13,497 nt of DNA from Sedimenticola sp. (GCA_027041035.1 JALULB010000088.1:1-13497); one strand, 5' to 3'; numbered from the stretch's first letter, positions 5,404 through 12,405 are shown. Made by a program: numbers and translations. The notes: generated by a model from the sequence alone, not told the origin.

Positions 5404-6759
5404 ATGGTCAACACAGCGAACGACGATCTGATTCAACGCGCTTCCGAATTCGCGGTCAACGCGCACAAGCGCATCGACCATCGACGTAAGTACAGCAAGC
5501 AGCCCTATTCGGTGCATCTGGCGGCCGTGGCGAAGATACTCGCCGGGGTCTGCGACGATGCCGAGATGATCGCCGCCGCCTGGCTGCACGATACCGTCGA
5601 GGACACCCCGGCCACGCTGTACGACATCGAACAAGCGTTCGGCTCGGCGGTGGCCACGCTGGTCGAGGAGCTCACCGATGTCAGCAAGCCCTCGGACGGC
5701 AATCGCGCCACGCGCAAGGCACTGGATCGGGCGCACCTGGCCGCCGCCTCGGCACGCGCGCAAACCGTGAAACTCGCCGATCTGATCGACAATGCGCGAG
5801 ACATCTGCGACCACGACCCGGTGTTCGCCAGCGTGTTTCTCGACGAAATGGCCGAGTTGCTGGACGTGCTCGACAAGGGCGATGCAACCCTGATGCGTCG
5901 CGCGCGCAATACCTGGCGCAAATGCCGCGAGAAACTCACCCGCCAGCACGTACGCGACACCATGTGGGCCGAGAGCCAAACATCGGCGAGCGGCCCGGAC
6001 GACCCGTTCCACTCCTCGCCGCATCTGTCCCGCCTGTTCACCAACGCCTTCGTCGCCCAGGACATCGCCGAGCCATTGCGCTCCTTCGATATCCGCCAGG
6101 CCGGTGACGAGATCAGGGAAATCATGAGCGAGGCGGAGCTGGATGTGGTATGCCTGCGCGACCGGGGTCTGGCGGTCGGCTTCGCCCGCCTCGGCGAGAT
6201 CGGCCGGGGCTGCTGCGGCGAGTACCTGCGCCCGTTCAAGCGCAGCCAGATCCTCGCCGCCGACGGCTCGCTGTCGGATGTCATCCAGGTACTGACCCGC
6301 CATCAATATGCGTTCATGGCGCTGGTCGGCGATGATGTCGGTGCCTATATCAGCCGTGGCGACATCAATAAACCGGTGGTGCGCATGTGGCTGTTCGGCA
6401 TCATCACCTTCGTTGAGATCGAGCTGACCACATTGATCCAGCAGCATTTTCCCGACAACGGCTGGCGGACCCTGTTGGCGCCCGGGCGGTTGGAAAAGGC
6501 CATCGAGCTGCGCGAGGAACGCCTGCGCCGCGAACAGCGCTGCGATCTGCTCGACTGCCTGCAACTCTCGGACAAGGGGCGCATCCTGCTCGGCGACAAG
6601 CGATTACTCGCCACCCTCGGACTGGATTCACGCCGCGCGGCGAAACGCGTCATCCGCGAACTGGAATCACTGCGCAACAACCTTGCTCACGCGCAGGACA
6701 TCGTCAGCTACGACTGGGCGCAGATCGTACGGTTGTCGCGACGCATAGAGGAGCGATAG
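5404..6759 (+). CDS. HD (RelA/SpoT-hydrolase-like) - CBS-like - HEPN-like protein
   Basis: Three-part protein of 451 residues. Residues about 8-170 are an HD hydrolase like the (p)ppGpp hydrolase half of SpoT/Mesh1: RRKYSKQPYSVHLAAVAKIL with His38, WLHDTVEDT with His62-Asp63 and Glu66-Asp67, and TVKLADLIDNARDI with Asp126 and Asn130. These are the expected metal and catalytic residues; no synthetase, TGS or ACT domain follows. Residues about 215-325 look like a degenerate CBS pair (SEAELDVVCLRDRGLAVGFA; SLSDVIQVLTRHQYAFMALV). Residues about 327-451 are helical and end with SLRNNLAHAQDI, an R-x4-H motif (Arg424, His429) typical of HEPN ribonucleases. ATG 5404 is chosen; an in-frame TTG at 5389 is possible, and neither has a strong ribosome site. 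Divergent from tetR, 86 bp away. Alarmone-regulated RNA cleavage is inference; the substrate is unknown. Confidence 0.85.
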   Translation: MVNTANDDLIQRASEFAVNAHKRIDHRRKYSKQPYSVHLAAVAKILAGVCDDAEMIAAAWLHDTVEDTPATLYDIEQAFGSAVATLVEELTDVSKPSDGNRATRKALDRAHLAAASARAQTVKLADLIDNARDICDHDPVFASVFLDEMAELLDVLDKGDATLMRRARNTWRKCREKLTRQHVRDTMWAESQTSASGPDDPFHSSPHLSRLFTNAFVAQDIAEPLRSFDIRQAGDEIREIMSEAELDVVCLRDRGLAVGFARLGEIGRGCCGEYLRPFKRSQILAADGSLSDVIQVLTRHQYAFMALVGDDVGAYISRGDINKPVVRMWLFGIITFVEIELTTLIQQHFPDNGWRTLLAPGRLEKAIELREERLRREQRCDLLDCLQLSDKGRILLGDKRLLATLGLDSRRAAKRVIRELESLRNNLAHAQDIVSYDWAQIVRLSRRIEER

Positions 6760-6792
6760 GAAATCACTATCAAGTCAATAATAACAATACAT
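6756..6792 (+). promoter_or_regulatory. OxyR-like site upstream of the peroxiredoxin gene
   Basis: ATAG-N7-CTAT (6756-6770) is followed after exactly 7 bp by ATAA-N7-ACAT (6778-6792), the spacing of the OxyR tetranucleotide pattern. The first half matches fully at the tetranucleotides and the second is degenerate. It starts within the stop codon region of the upstream gene and ends just before the candidate promoter. Confidence 0.45.
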
Positions 6793-6844
6793 TAGAAATA
6801 TCTAATGATCAGCCTTATGCTAGTCCCAACGCTGGACATCCAGC
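6790..6844 (+). promoter_or_regulatory. Candidate peroxiredoxin promoter with palindromes
   Basis: TAGAAA (6793-6798) and TATGCT (6816-6821) are spaced by 17 bp. The palindrome CATTAGA-N4-TCTAATG (6790-6807) overlaps the -35. A perfect inverted repeat GCTGGA-CA-TCCAGC (6831-6844) would lie in the leader. Regulators are unknown. Confidence 0.4.
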
Positions 6845-6872
6845 ATCGAAACAATGCATAGGAGACTGAAAC

Positions 6873-7526
6873 ATGAACACTGAAAACGCGCCACAAGCAC
6901 CCGCCATGCCTCGCTTGAACGAAACCGCGCCGCGCTTCGAGGCGCCGACCACCGACGGCGTGAAAACGCTGGAAGACTACAAGGGCAAGTGGCTGGTATT
7001 GTTCTCGCATCCGGCGGACTTCACCCCGGTCTGCACCACCGAGTTCATCGCGTTCGCAAAGCGTGCCGATGAGTTCAAGAAGCTGAATACCGAGCTGCTC
7101 GGCCTGTCGATCGACAGTCACTACAGCCATGTCGCGTGGATGCGTAACATCAAGGAGAAGTTCGGCATCGAGATCCCGTTCCCGATCATCGCCGACCTGA
7201 AGATGGAGGTCGCCCGGGCCTACGGCATGATCCATCCGGGCGCGGCGGACACCTCGGCGGTGCGCGCGACCTTCATCATCGATCCGGACAGCGTATTGCG
7301 CGCGATGGTCTACTACCCGATGACCAATGGTCGCTCCATCGATGAGTTTCTGCGCCTGATCCAGGCCTTGCAGACCTCCGACGCAAACGGCGTCGCCACG
7401 CCGGAGAACTGGCAGCCCGGCGACAAGGTCATCGTGCCGCCACCGGCCACCGCCGAAGGCGCCGAGGCACGCATGAACGAAGGCTACGAATGCACCGACT
7501 GGTACTTCTGCAAGAAGTCACTGTGA
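6873..7526 (+). CDS. Peroxiredoxin, Prx6 type with C-terminal Cys pair
   Basis: Thiol peroxidase that reduces hydrogen peroxide and organic peroxides in the cytoplasm. The 217-residue protein has the peroxidatic motif HPADFTPVCTTE with Cys54, the conserved active-site Arg in AVRATFIIDP (about residue 128), and the Prx6-type C-terminal extension ENWQPGDKVIVPPP. It ends in YECTDWYFCKKSL with Cys207 and Cys213, an arrangement also seen in archaeal Prx6-type enzymes, where one of the pair acts in resolution. AGGAG at 6860-6864 supports the start. An OxyR-like site and a -35/-10 pair are upstream. Downstream are a 53-bp element remnant 4 nt after the stop and a strong terminator, so it is probably monocistronic. 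Confidence 0.95.
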   Translation: MNTENAPQAPAMPRLNETAPRFEAPTTDGVKTLEDYKGKWLVLFSHPADFTPVCTTEFIAFAKRADEFKKLNTELLGLSIDSHYSHVAWMRNIKEKFGIEIPFPIIADLKMEVARAYGMIHPGAADTSAVRATFIIDPDSVLRAMVYYPMTNGRSIDEFLRLIQALQTSDANGVATPENWQPGDKVIVPPPATAEGAEARMNEGYECTDWYFCKKSL

Positions 7527-7530
7527 GGCC

Positions 7531-7583
7531 AGGAGTCTGTCGGGTTTAACGCTGATCTACTGCGGAAAAGCCGACAGGCTCCT
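7531..7583. mobile_element. 53-bp deletion derivative of the 235-bp foldback element
   Basis: It starts AGGAGTCTGTCGGGTTTA and matches the first 43 nt or so of the element at 3448-3490 with only two differences. It then jumps to the opposite tip, ACAGGCTCCT. The junction falls at CCG, present at both deletion edges in the longer copy, consistent with a microhomology deletion. The 13-nt tips (7531-7543 and 7571-7583) are inverted with one mismatch and can form a stem just after the peroxiredoxin stop. No clear target duplication. Confidence 0.75.
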
Positions 7584-7598
7584 AAGCCGCGAAAAGGC

Positions 7599-7636
7599 AA
7601 AGCCCGGTTCCGCAATGCGCGGACCGGGCTTTGTAT
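7599..7636 (+). terminator. Strong rho-independent terminator after the peroxiredoxin gene
   Basis: The stem AAAGCCCGGT (7599-7608) pairs with ACCGGGCTTT (7623-7632). It is extended inward by CCGC-AATGC-GCGG (7610-7622) with a one-base bulge. The A-rich left flank and TTT-rich right flank suit termination; the downstream T-run is short (TTTGTATT). Confidence 0.8.
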
Positions 7637-7656
7637 TAGCCTCCACCAGCCAAACG
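7637..7656. repeat. Solo end of the TA-inserting foldback element
   Basis: Bases 7637-7656 match the left tip of the 158-bp element (8430-8449) at 19 of 20 positions and begin with the same TAGCC. I see no partner end nearby, so this is a relic or one-ended copy. It lies between the peroxiredoxin terminator and the start of the gene interrupted by the full element. Confidence 0.65.
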
Positions 7657-7761
7657 AAACCGCCAAATCTGGTGTTTACGACGGCATCCAAACCCCACCA
7701 GTCAGTAAAACTCCCGCCAGCCGGTCATCCTACCTCCAGATTCCCACCAACGGAGTTCCGT

Positions 7762-8460
7762 ATGAAAGTTCTGATGTTTCTCGCCCTGGCGAGCCAGTTG
7801 TTCACCCCGGTCTGGGCCTGGGCACGAACCGCACCGGTCACGCTGACCATCGATGGCGATGGCGTCGCGGTCAAGCGCGCATTGAAACTGAGCGATCCCG
7901 GCGAATCCCACGCCAGCGCAACAATCGAATTCAGCAGCCGATCCGGCCAAGCCTACCGCCTGCATGTCAAACACAAGGATCTGCCGGACAACCGTTCCTA
8001 TCCCGGCAATCTCGATATCACGTTGAAGGATGCGGCGGACAAGAAACTCGGCTACCTGTTTTTCGCGAACAACGGCATCGCCGCGTTGCAAGGTATCGGC
8101 ACGCTGGGCTTCATCGTCGCGGTGGATGGCAAGCCAATGGATGTAAAACTGCGCTTCAGCAACAAGGTCGCGGGCAATCTGCATGTCGCCGAGCTTGGCG
8201 ATGAGCGCCTGATCTCGGATACCCTGGTGCCGAGATTCGGCTTCCAGATGATCCGTCCGATGCTGCTGCCGGAAACACAAAAAGGCGTGCGCTCGCGGAC
8301 CTACAGCCTGGATGCCCACCCTTATGCGATGAACTATACCCTGCGCGACCTGCACGACGGCATGGTGCAGTTCCAATACAATCTGTACGCCCGGAGCGAT
8401 AACGGTCAATCGCTGTTGGCGCGCTTCTATAGCCTCCGCCAGCCAAACGTCGGATTCTAG
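7762..8460 (+). CDS. Secreted protein of unknown function, C-terminally truncated by an insertion
   Basis: I do not recognise the family. The product starts with a Sec signal peptide, MKVLMFLALASQLFTPVWAWA, with likely cleavage near residue 21 before RTAP. The mature part is polar and probably beta-rich (VTLTIDGDGVAV; ATIEFSSRSGQAYRLHVK). GGAG lies 6 nt before ATG 7762. Residues 1-223 are original. After Tyr223 the frame enters the 158-bp element and ends nine residues later (SLRQPNVGF). Removing 8430-8589 joins it precisely to the stretch at 8590-8743, giving a 273-residue ancestral protein reading ARFYYNADSLANLREG across the junction. The truncated form has lost 50 residues and may not fold. 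The upstream terminator implies an independent promoter, which I could not identify. Confidence 0.82.
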   Translation: MKVLMFLALASQLFTPVWAWARTAPVTLTIDGDGVAVKRALKLSDPGESHASATIEFSSRSGQAYRLHVKHKDLPDNRSYPGNLDITLKDAADKKLGYLFFANNGIAALQGIGTLGFIVAVDGKPMDVKLRFSNKVAGNLHVAELGDERLISDTLVPRFGFQMIRPMLLPETQKGVRSRTYSLDAHPYAMNYTLRDLHDGMVQFQYNLYARSDNGQSLLARFYSLRQPNVGF

Positions 8461-8587
8461 CGTGCGTGCCATTGCGTTCCTGGCAAGGCGCGAGGAGGCC
8501 GTGGGGCCACTCCCCACAACGACGAGCAACGCCGCCAGGGACGGAAGGGTGCGTGCGGGAGTTCCGAGGTTTGGCTGGCGGAGGCTA
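8430..8587. mobile_element. 158-bp foldback MITE with TA target duplication
   Basis: Perfect 19-bp terminal inverted repeats TAGCCTCCGCCAGCCAAAC (8430-8448) and complement (8569-8587) are flanked by TA at 8428-8429 and 8588-8589. Weaker complementarity continues through most of the arms to a central hairpin, GTGGGG (8501-8506) with CCCCAC (8512-8517), so nearly the whole element can fold. No transposase. TA duplication is the hallmark of IS630/Tc1-mariner-type transposition, so a non-autonomous IS630-like element is the best guess. It interrupts a secreted-protein gene. Confidence 0.9.
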
Positions 8588-8589
8588 TA

Positions 8590-8743
8590 TTACAACGCGG
8601 ACTCATTGGCGAACCTGCGCGAAGGCATGTTCGCCGGCAAGTATTTCGACCCGAAGAATGGCACTTTCAAGCTGGTCTACTATCCGGCGATGGGCCAGAC
8701 CGAGCCACCTCAGGCGGCCTCTTCGAAGGAAATCGTACGATAA
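8590..8743 (+). pseudogene. Severed C-terminal portion of the secreted-protein gene
   Basis: This is the 3' piece of the gene at 7762, separated by the foldback element. After Tyr223 (formed by TA at 8428-8429 plus T at 8590) it encodes 50 residues beginning YNADSLANLREGMFAGKYFD and ending SSKEIVR. It has no credible start or ribosome site of its own. Its last 34 bases overlap the 3' end of amrA on the other strand. Confidence 0.8.
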
Positions 8744-9291
8744 CGCGATACCCGCATGCTGTCCGACCAGTAATCGGGCGGCATGCCCGCCTTGCGCTTC
8801 AGCGCCAGCACGAAATCACGTGGCTCGGGCAGTTGTTCCCAGACACTGGGTAGAAAGGTCGCGCGGTATGCGCCATCCTCCAGAATCAGCCCGTCCACCA
8901 TCGGCTTCAGCGACGCTAGCAACGCCTCCTCGTCTGCGACCGACATCGGTTCCGGTTCGGTCAGCACCGAAATCTCGATACGCGTGCGATCCAGCTCGGC
9001 CGCCGTCAACGGATTGAAGCGGGGATCGTTGAACGCCGCGGCAAAGGCGTTCTCGGCGACATCCACCACCAACGGCTGAATCGCCTGTAGATGACCGATG
9101 CAGCCGCGCAACTGGCCCGCCTGGGTCAAGGTCACGAAAGCCGCGCGCCGTTCGCGTAACGCGGGATCATAATCGCGGGGTTCGACCGCCAATGGCCGCC
9201 CCGTCTCCAAGCCATGCACAATACTGCGTCGCGCCACCTTCAACAGCGTCGCCTTCTGGCCTTCGCTGTACGCCTGTCGACTGCTACTCAT
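8710..9291 (-). CDS. amrA: AmmeMemoRadiSam system protein A (AMMECR1 domain)
   Basis: AMMECR1-domain protein, one of three that recur together in bacteria and archaea as the AmmeMemoRadiSam set; its biochemical role is not established. The hallmark AFVTLTQAGQLRGCIGHLQA (about residues 51-70 from the ATG) contains the conserved LRGCIG motif, followed by DVAENAFAAAFNDPRFNPLT and EISVLTEPEPM. The tail VWEQLPEPRDFVLALKRKAG and YWSDSMRVSRYRTISFEE is also typical. ATG 9291 gives 193 residues. An in-frame GTG at 9306 would overlap the amrB stop as GTGA and suggest translational coupling; neither has a strong ribosome site. Adjacent to amrB on the same strand, so co-transcribed. The 3' end overlaps the severed gene fragment by 34 bp. 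Confidence 0.93.
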   Translation of the reverse strand: MSSSRQAYSEGQKATLLKVARRSIVHGLETGRPLAVEPRDYDPALRERRAAFVTLTQAGQLRGCIGHLQAIQPLVVDVAENAFAAAFNDPRFNPLTAAELDRTRIEISVLTEPEPMSVADEEALLASLKPMVDGLILEDGAYRATFLPSVWEQLPEPRDFVLALKRKAGMPPDYWSDSMRVSRYRTISFEEAA

Positions 9292-9302
9292 AACCCGCCC
9301 AC

Positions 9303-10094
9303 TCACTGCTCGGTGAACACAAAAGCACCGTACCCGACCACGCGATCCTTGTCGCCAGCGGTATCGCCGGAGTTACGCAGATCCAGCATGTTCGCCTTCA
9401 AGCCATGCTCGCGCGCCGCCAGCAACAGGCCATTGACCGGTCGCGCGCCACAGGCATCCTCGCCGCGGATGCGCTCGGCTTCGAGATGCTCGATATGCTC
9501 CGCGGTCAGCTCATCGCGCGCGCGCGCGGTGTCGTAGTCCAGGTAATGACTGAGATCGGAACTCACCACGATCAGCGTCTCGTCGCCGCCCCACAGCCGA
9601 TCCAGCACCTCGGAAACCTGTTCCGGCGTCGCCTCGCCGACGATCAGCGGCACGATGCTGAAATCACTCAACACGGTTTCGAGAAACGGCAGATGCACCT
9701 CCAGCGCGTGTTCCCCGACGAAAGCCTGGTCGGCAATCTCCACCTGTGGCAGATCGACGATCGCGTCAACCGCCTGCTTGTCCACCGGCACCGCGCCCAA
9801 TGGCGTCTCGAAGGCGTCGATGCGGGTCGTCGCCAGACCCTGGAAGGCATAGCGATGGGATGGCGCCAGCAACACCACGCGGCGTACACCCGGCGCGACG
9901 GCTTCCAGCGCGTGATACGCATTCGCCGCGACCGGTCCGGAATAGATATAGCCGGCATGCGGCGCGATGATCGCCTTGATACGGCCATTCACCGTCCCGC
10001 TTGCCTGATTCAGAAAATGGTTGATCTCGCGCTTCAATGTAAAAGCGTCGTCCGGATAGAACATCCCGGCGACATTGGGTTTCTGTACTTGCAT
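9303..10094 (-). CDS. amrB: AmmeMemoRadiSam system protein B (MEMO1 family)
   Basis: MEMO1-family protein, structurally related to class III extradiol dioxygenases and shown for human MEMO1 to bind iron or copper. The 263-residue product keeps the expected metal site: His46 in IIAPHAGYIYSGP, His80 in LLAPSHRYAF, His183 in VSSDLSHYLDYD and Cys215 in GEDACGARPV, matching His49, His81, His192 and Cys244 of human MEMO1. The N-terminal VAGMFYPDD is also typical. AGGAG lies 6 nt before the ATG. It is first in an operon with amrA (stop/start region overlaps) and divergent from amrS, 58 bp away. Substrate is unknown. Confidence 0.95.
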   Translation of the reverse strand: MQVQKPNVAGMFYPDDAFTLKREINHFLNQASGTVNGRIKAIIAPHAGYIYSGPVAANAYHALEAVAPGVRRVVLLAPSHRYAFQGLATTRIDAFETPLGAVPVDKQAVDAIVDLPQVEIADQAFVGEHALEVHLPFLETVLSDFSIVPLIVGEATPEQVSEVLDRLWGGDETLIVVSSDLSHYLDYDTARARDELTAEHIEHLEAERIRGEDACGARPVNGLLLAAREHGLKANMLDLRNSGDTAGDKDRVVGYGAFVFTEQ

Positions 10095-10152
10095 ATTCAG
10101 CTCCTCATGCCCATATGTCTTATATGGAAATCGACTGAGCGGAATTCAAGAC
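10095..10152. promoter_or_regulatory. Shared amrB/amrS promoter region with a palindrome
   Basis: This 58-bp gap separates two divergent genes of one system. It contains the inverted repeat CCATAT-N5-ATATGG (10111-10127) at its centre, well placed for a dimeric regulator to control both directions. No confident -10/-35 pair was assigned. Confidence 0.45.
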
Positions 10153-11250
10153 ATGCAAGCAAATATTCATCCGACGAAATACTGGCACCGGCTGGACGAT
10201 GGCCGCGTGCAATGCGATCTGTGCCCGCGCGAATGCAAGCTCAAGGAAGGCCAGCGCGGCCTGTGCTTCGTACGCGAGAACCAGGGCGGCGAGATCGTGC
10301 TGAATACCTACGGGCGCTCCAGCGGCTTCTGTATCGACCCGATCGAGAAGAAACCGCTGAACCACTTTCTCCCCGGCACGCCGGTGCTTTCTTTCGGCAC
10401 CGCCGGCTGTAACCTGTCATGCAAATACTGCCAGAACTGGGACATCAGCAAGTCACGCGAGACCGACACACTGGCCGCGCAAGCAATGCCGGAGACGATC
10501 GCCGCCGTCGCCAGCCGGACCGGCTGCCGCAGCGTTGCCTATACCTATAACGACCCGGTGATCTTCCACGAGTATGCCAGCGACACCGCAAAGGCGTGCC
10601 GCGAGCTCGGCATCAAGAATGTGGCGGTCACCGCCGGCTATATCTGCGAAGAGCCGCGCGAGGAATTCTTCAGCCACATGGACGCGGCGAACATCGACCT
10701 GAAATCCTTCGACGAGGATTTCTATTGGAAGCTGACCGGCGGCCACCTGAAGGCGGTGCTGGAAACCCTGGAGTATGTGCACAAGGAAACCGATACCTGG
10801 CTGGAGATCACCAACCTGATGATACCCGGGCACAACGATTCCGACGAGGAGATCAGCGCGATGAGCGAATGGATCGCGAACACCCTCGACGTCGACGTGC
10901 CGCTGCACTTCAGCGCCTTCCATCCGGACTACAAGATGCTCGATGTGCCGCCGACACCGCCGCAGAGCCTGAGCCGCGCGCGCGATATCGCGATGCGTGC
11001 CGGCCTGCGTTACGTGTATACCGGCAACATCCACGACAGCAAGGGAGGCAGCACCTGGTGTCCGTCCTGCGGAGAATTGCTGATCGAGCGCGACTGGTAC
11101 GAGATCGGCGCCTGGCATCTGAAGCACGGCCAGTGCGAACACTGCGGCGAGAAGATTCCCGGCGTGTTCGAGGACAGACCCGGCGACTGGGGATCGAAAC
11201 GCCAACCGCTGATCATGCCGAACGTCGCGCCGCCGGTAGAGGGTGCCTGA
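10153..11250 (+). CDS. amrS: AmmeMemoRadiSam system radical SAM enzyme
   Basis: Radical S-adenosylmethionine enzyme related to pyruvate formate-lyase activating enzymes; the reaction in this system is unknown. The 365-residue protein has an N-terminal cysteine cluster (Cys21, Cys24, Cys28 in CDLCPRECKL, Cys38 in GLCFVRE), then the radical SAM motif CNLSCKYCQNW with Cys86, Cys90 and Cys93 for the 4Fe-4S cluster. The C-terminus carries two CxxC pairs (WCPSCGELL and CEHCGEKIPGVF), probably a zinc or second cluster site. Family blocks such as AYTYNDPVIFHEYASDTA and YTGNIHDSKG are present. ATG 10153 is chosen because homologous sequence starts there (KYWHRLDDGRVQCDLCPREC); an upstream in-frame start would overlap amrB. 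The ribosome site is weak. It is divergent from amrB-amrA. Confidence 0.95.
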   Translation: MQANIHPTKYWHRLDDGRVQCDLCPRECKLKEGQRGLCFVRENQGGEIVLNTYGRSSGFCIDPIEKKPLNHFLPGTPVLSFGTAGCNLSCKYCQNWDISKSRETDTLAAQAMPETIAAVASRTGCRSVAYTYNDPVIFHEYASDTAKACRELGIKNVAVTAGYICEEPREEFFSHMDAANIDLKSFDEDFYWKLTGGHLKAVLETLEYVHKETDTWLEITNLMIPGHNDSDEEISAMSEWIANTLDVDVPLHFSAFHPDYKMLDVPPTPPQSLSRARDIAMRAGLRYVYTGNIHDSKGGSTWCPSCGELLIERDWYEIGAWHLKHGQCEHCGEKIPGVFEDRPGDWGSKRQPLIMPNVAPPVEGA

Positions 11251-11391
11251 CGCATGGACCACGGCGCGGGCCGGACCAGCATGCGGCCCACGGCGTACCC
11301 GCTCCACGCTATTCCGGCGGATTCCCACGGTTTTCTTTCCGCCACGATTGCGCGAGAATGTTCCGTTCCCCAGCCATAACGCCGGAACACC

Positions 11392-12405
11392 ATGAGCTAC
11401 AAAGTCAGCGTCCAGCCCAGCGGGCACGAATTCAGCGTCGATGAAGGCGAAACCGTGCTCGACGCCGCGTTGCGCCAGAACATCGGCCTGCCGTACGGCT
11501 GCCGTAGCGGCAACTGCGGTTCATGCGCCGGCGAACTCCTGCAAGGTGAAGCCATCTACCCCGAGGCCGAACCGGGTTTCGAATGCGCCGACGAGAACTG
11601 CTGCGTATTCTGCCAGGCGGTACCCCGATCCGATCTCACCATAAAGGTACGCGAAGTGGAGAATGCCGCCGAAATCCAGACCCGCACCCTGCCGTGCCGC
11701 GTCGTCCGGATCGACCATCTCGCGCATGACGTGATCCGCCTGTTCCTGAAACTGCCGGACAACCAGCGCATGCAGTTCCTCGCTGGTCAGTATCTCGAAT
11801 TCATCCTTCCCGACGGCCGGCATCGCGCCTTCTCGATCGCCAATGCGCCGCACGATGACGAGTTCATCGAGCTGCACATCCGCCATGTCGACGGCGGCGC
11901 CTTCACCGACTTCGTCTTCAGCCAGATGAAAGAGAAGGCTATCCAGCGCATCCAGGCGCCACTCGGCAGCTTCACGCTGAACGAGGCATCGGAGAAACCG
12001 ATGATACTGGTCGCCGGCGGCACCGGCTTCGCGCCACTGAAAGCCATCATCGAACACACCTTCCACCGCGGACTCAACCGACCGATACACCTGTTCTGGG
12101 GAGTGCGCTCGAAACGTGACCTCTACCTGCCCGAACTGCCCGAACAATGGGTCGAAAACCACGATAACGTGAAATTCACGCCGGTACTCTCCGAACCGGA
12201 CGCCGACTGGAGCGGCGCGCGCGGCTGGGTACATGAACAGGTACTCACCGAATACCCCGATCTGCGTGACCAGGAGATCTACATGGCCGGGCCGCCGCCA
12301 ATGATCATCGCCGCGCGCGAAGCCTTCCGAAACGCCGGTGTCGCCGAGGAAGCCATGTACTACGATTCCTTCGAATACGCCGCGCCGAGCGAAAAAAAGG
12401 ACTGA
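11392..12405 (+). CDS. 2Fe-2S ferredoxin / flavin-NAD(P)H reductase fusion (CDP-6-deoxy-glucoseen reductase-like)
   Basis: Electron-transfer flavoprotein of 337 residues. The N-terminal plant-type ferredoxin domain (about 1-90) has the cluster ligands Cys37, Cys42 and Cys45 in YGCRSGNCGSC and the distal Cys74 in CVFCQAVPRSDL. Three further cysteines (65, 70, 71) sit nearby. The FAD domain follows (about 98-195, with RAFSIANAP as the flavin motif), then the NAD(P)H domain (GGTGFAPLKAII at about 208-219, and MAGPPPMI near the end). Such proteins are often named CDP-6-deoxy-delta-3,4-glucoseen reductase (AscD), but no deoxysugar genes are adjacent, so the true acceptor is uncertain; it resembles reductase components of oxygenases equally. 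The ribosome site is weak (GGAA). The preceding 141-bp gap shows nothing definite. Confidence 0.9.
   Translation: MSYKVSVQPSGHEFSVDEGETVLDAALRQNIGLPYGCRSGNCGSCAGELLQGEAIYPEAEPGFECADENCCVFCQAVPRSDLTIKVREVENAAEIQTRTLPCRVVRIDHLAHDVIRLFLKLPDNQRMQFLAGQYLEFILPDGRHRAFSIANAPHDDEFIELHIRHVDGGAFTDFVFSQMKEKAIQRIQAPLGSFTLNEASEKPMILVAGGTGFAPLKAIIEHTFHRGLNRPIHLFWGVRSKRDLYLPELPEQWVENHDNVKFTPVLSEPDADWSGARGWVHEQVLTEYPDLRDQEIYMAGPPPMIIAAREAFRNAGVAEEAMYYDSFEYAAPSEKKD

Noticed and set aside
5314..6564. A 416-codon open frame on the minus strand opposite the HD-CBS-HEPN gene.
   Set aside because: Its composition is that of a GC-rich antisense shadow (Ala/Gly/Arg/His-rich, no motifs), while the plus strand has clear domain residues.
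10453..11427. A 324-codon minus-strand frame opposite amrS.
   Set aside because: The plus strand encodes an unmistakable radical SAM enzyme; the antisense frame has no recognisable motif.
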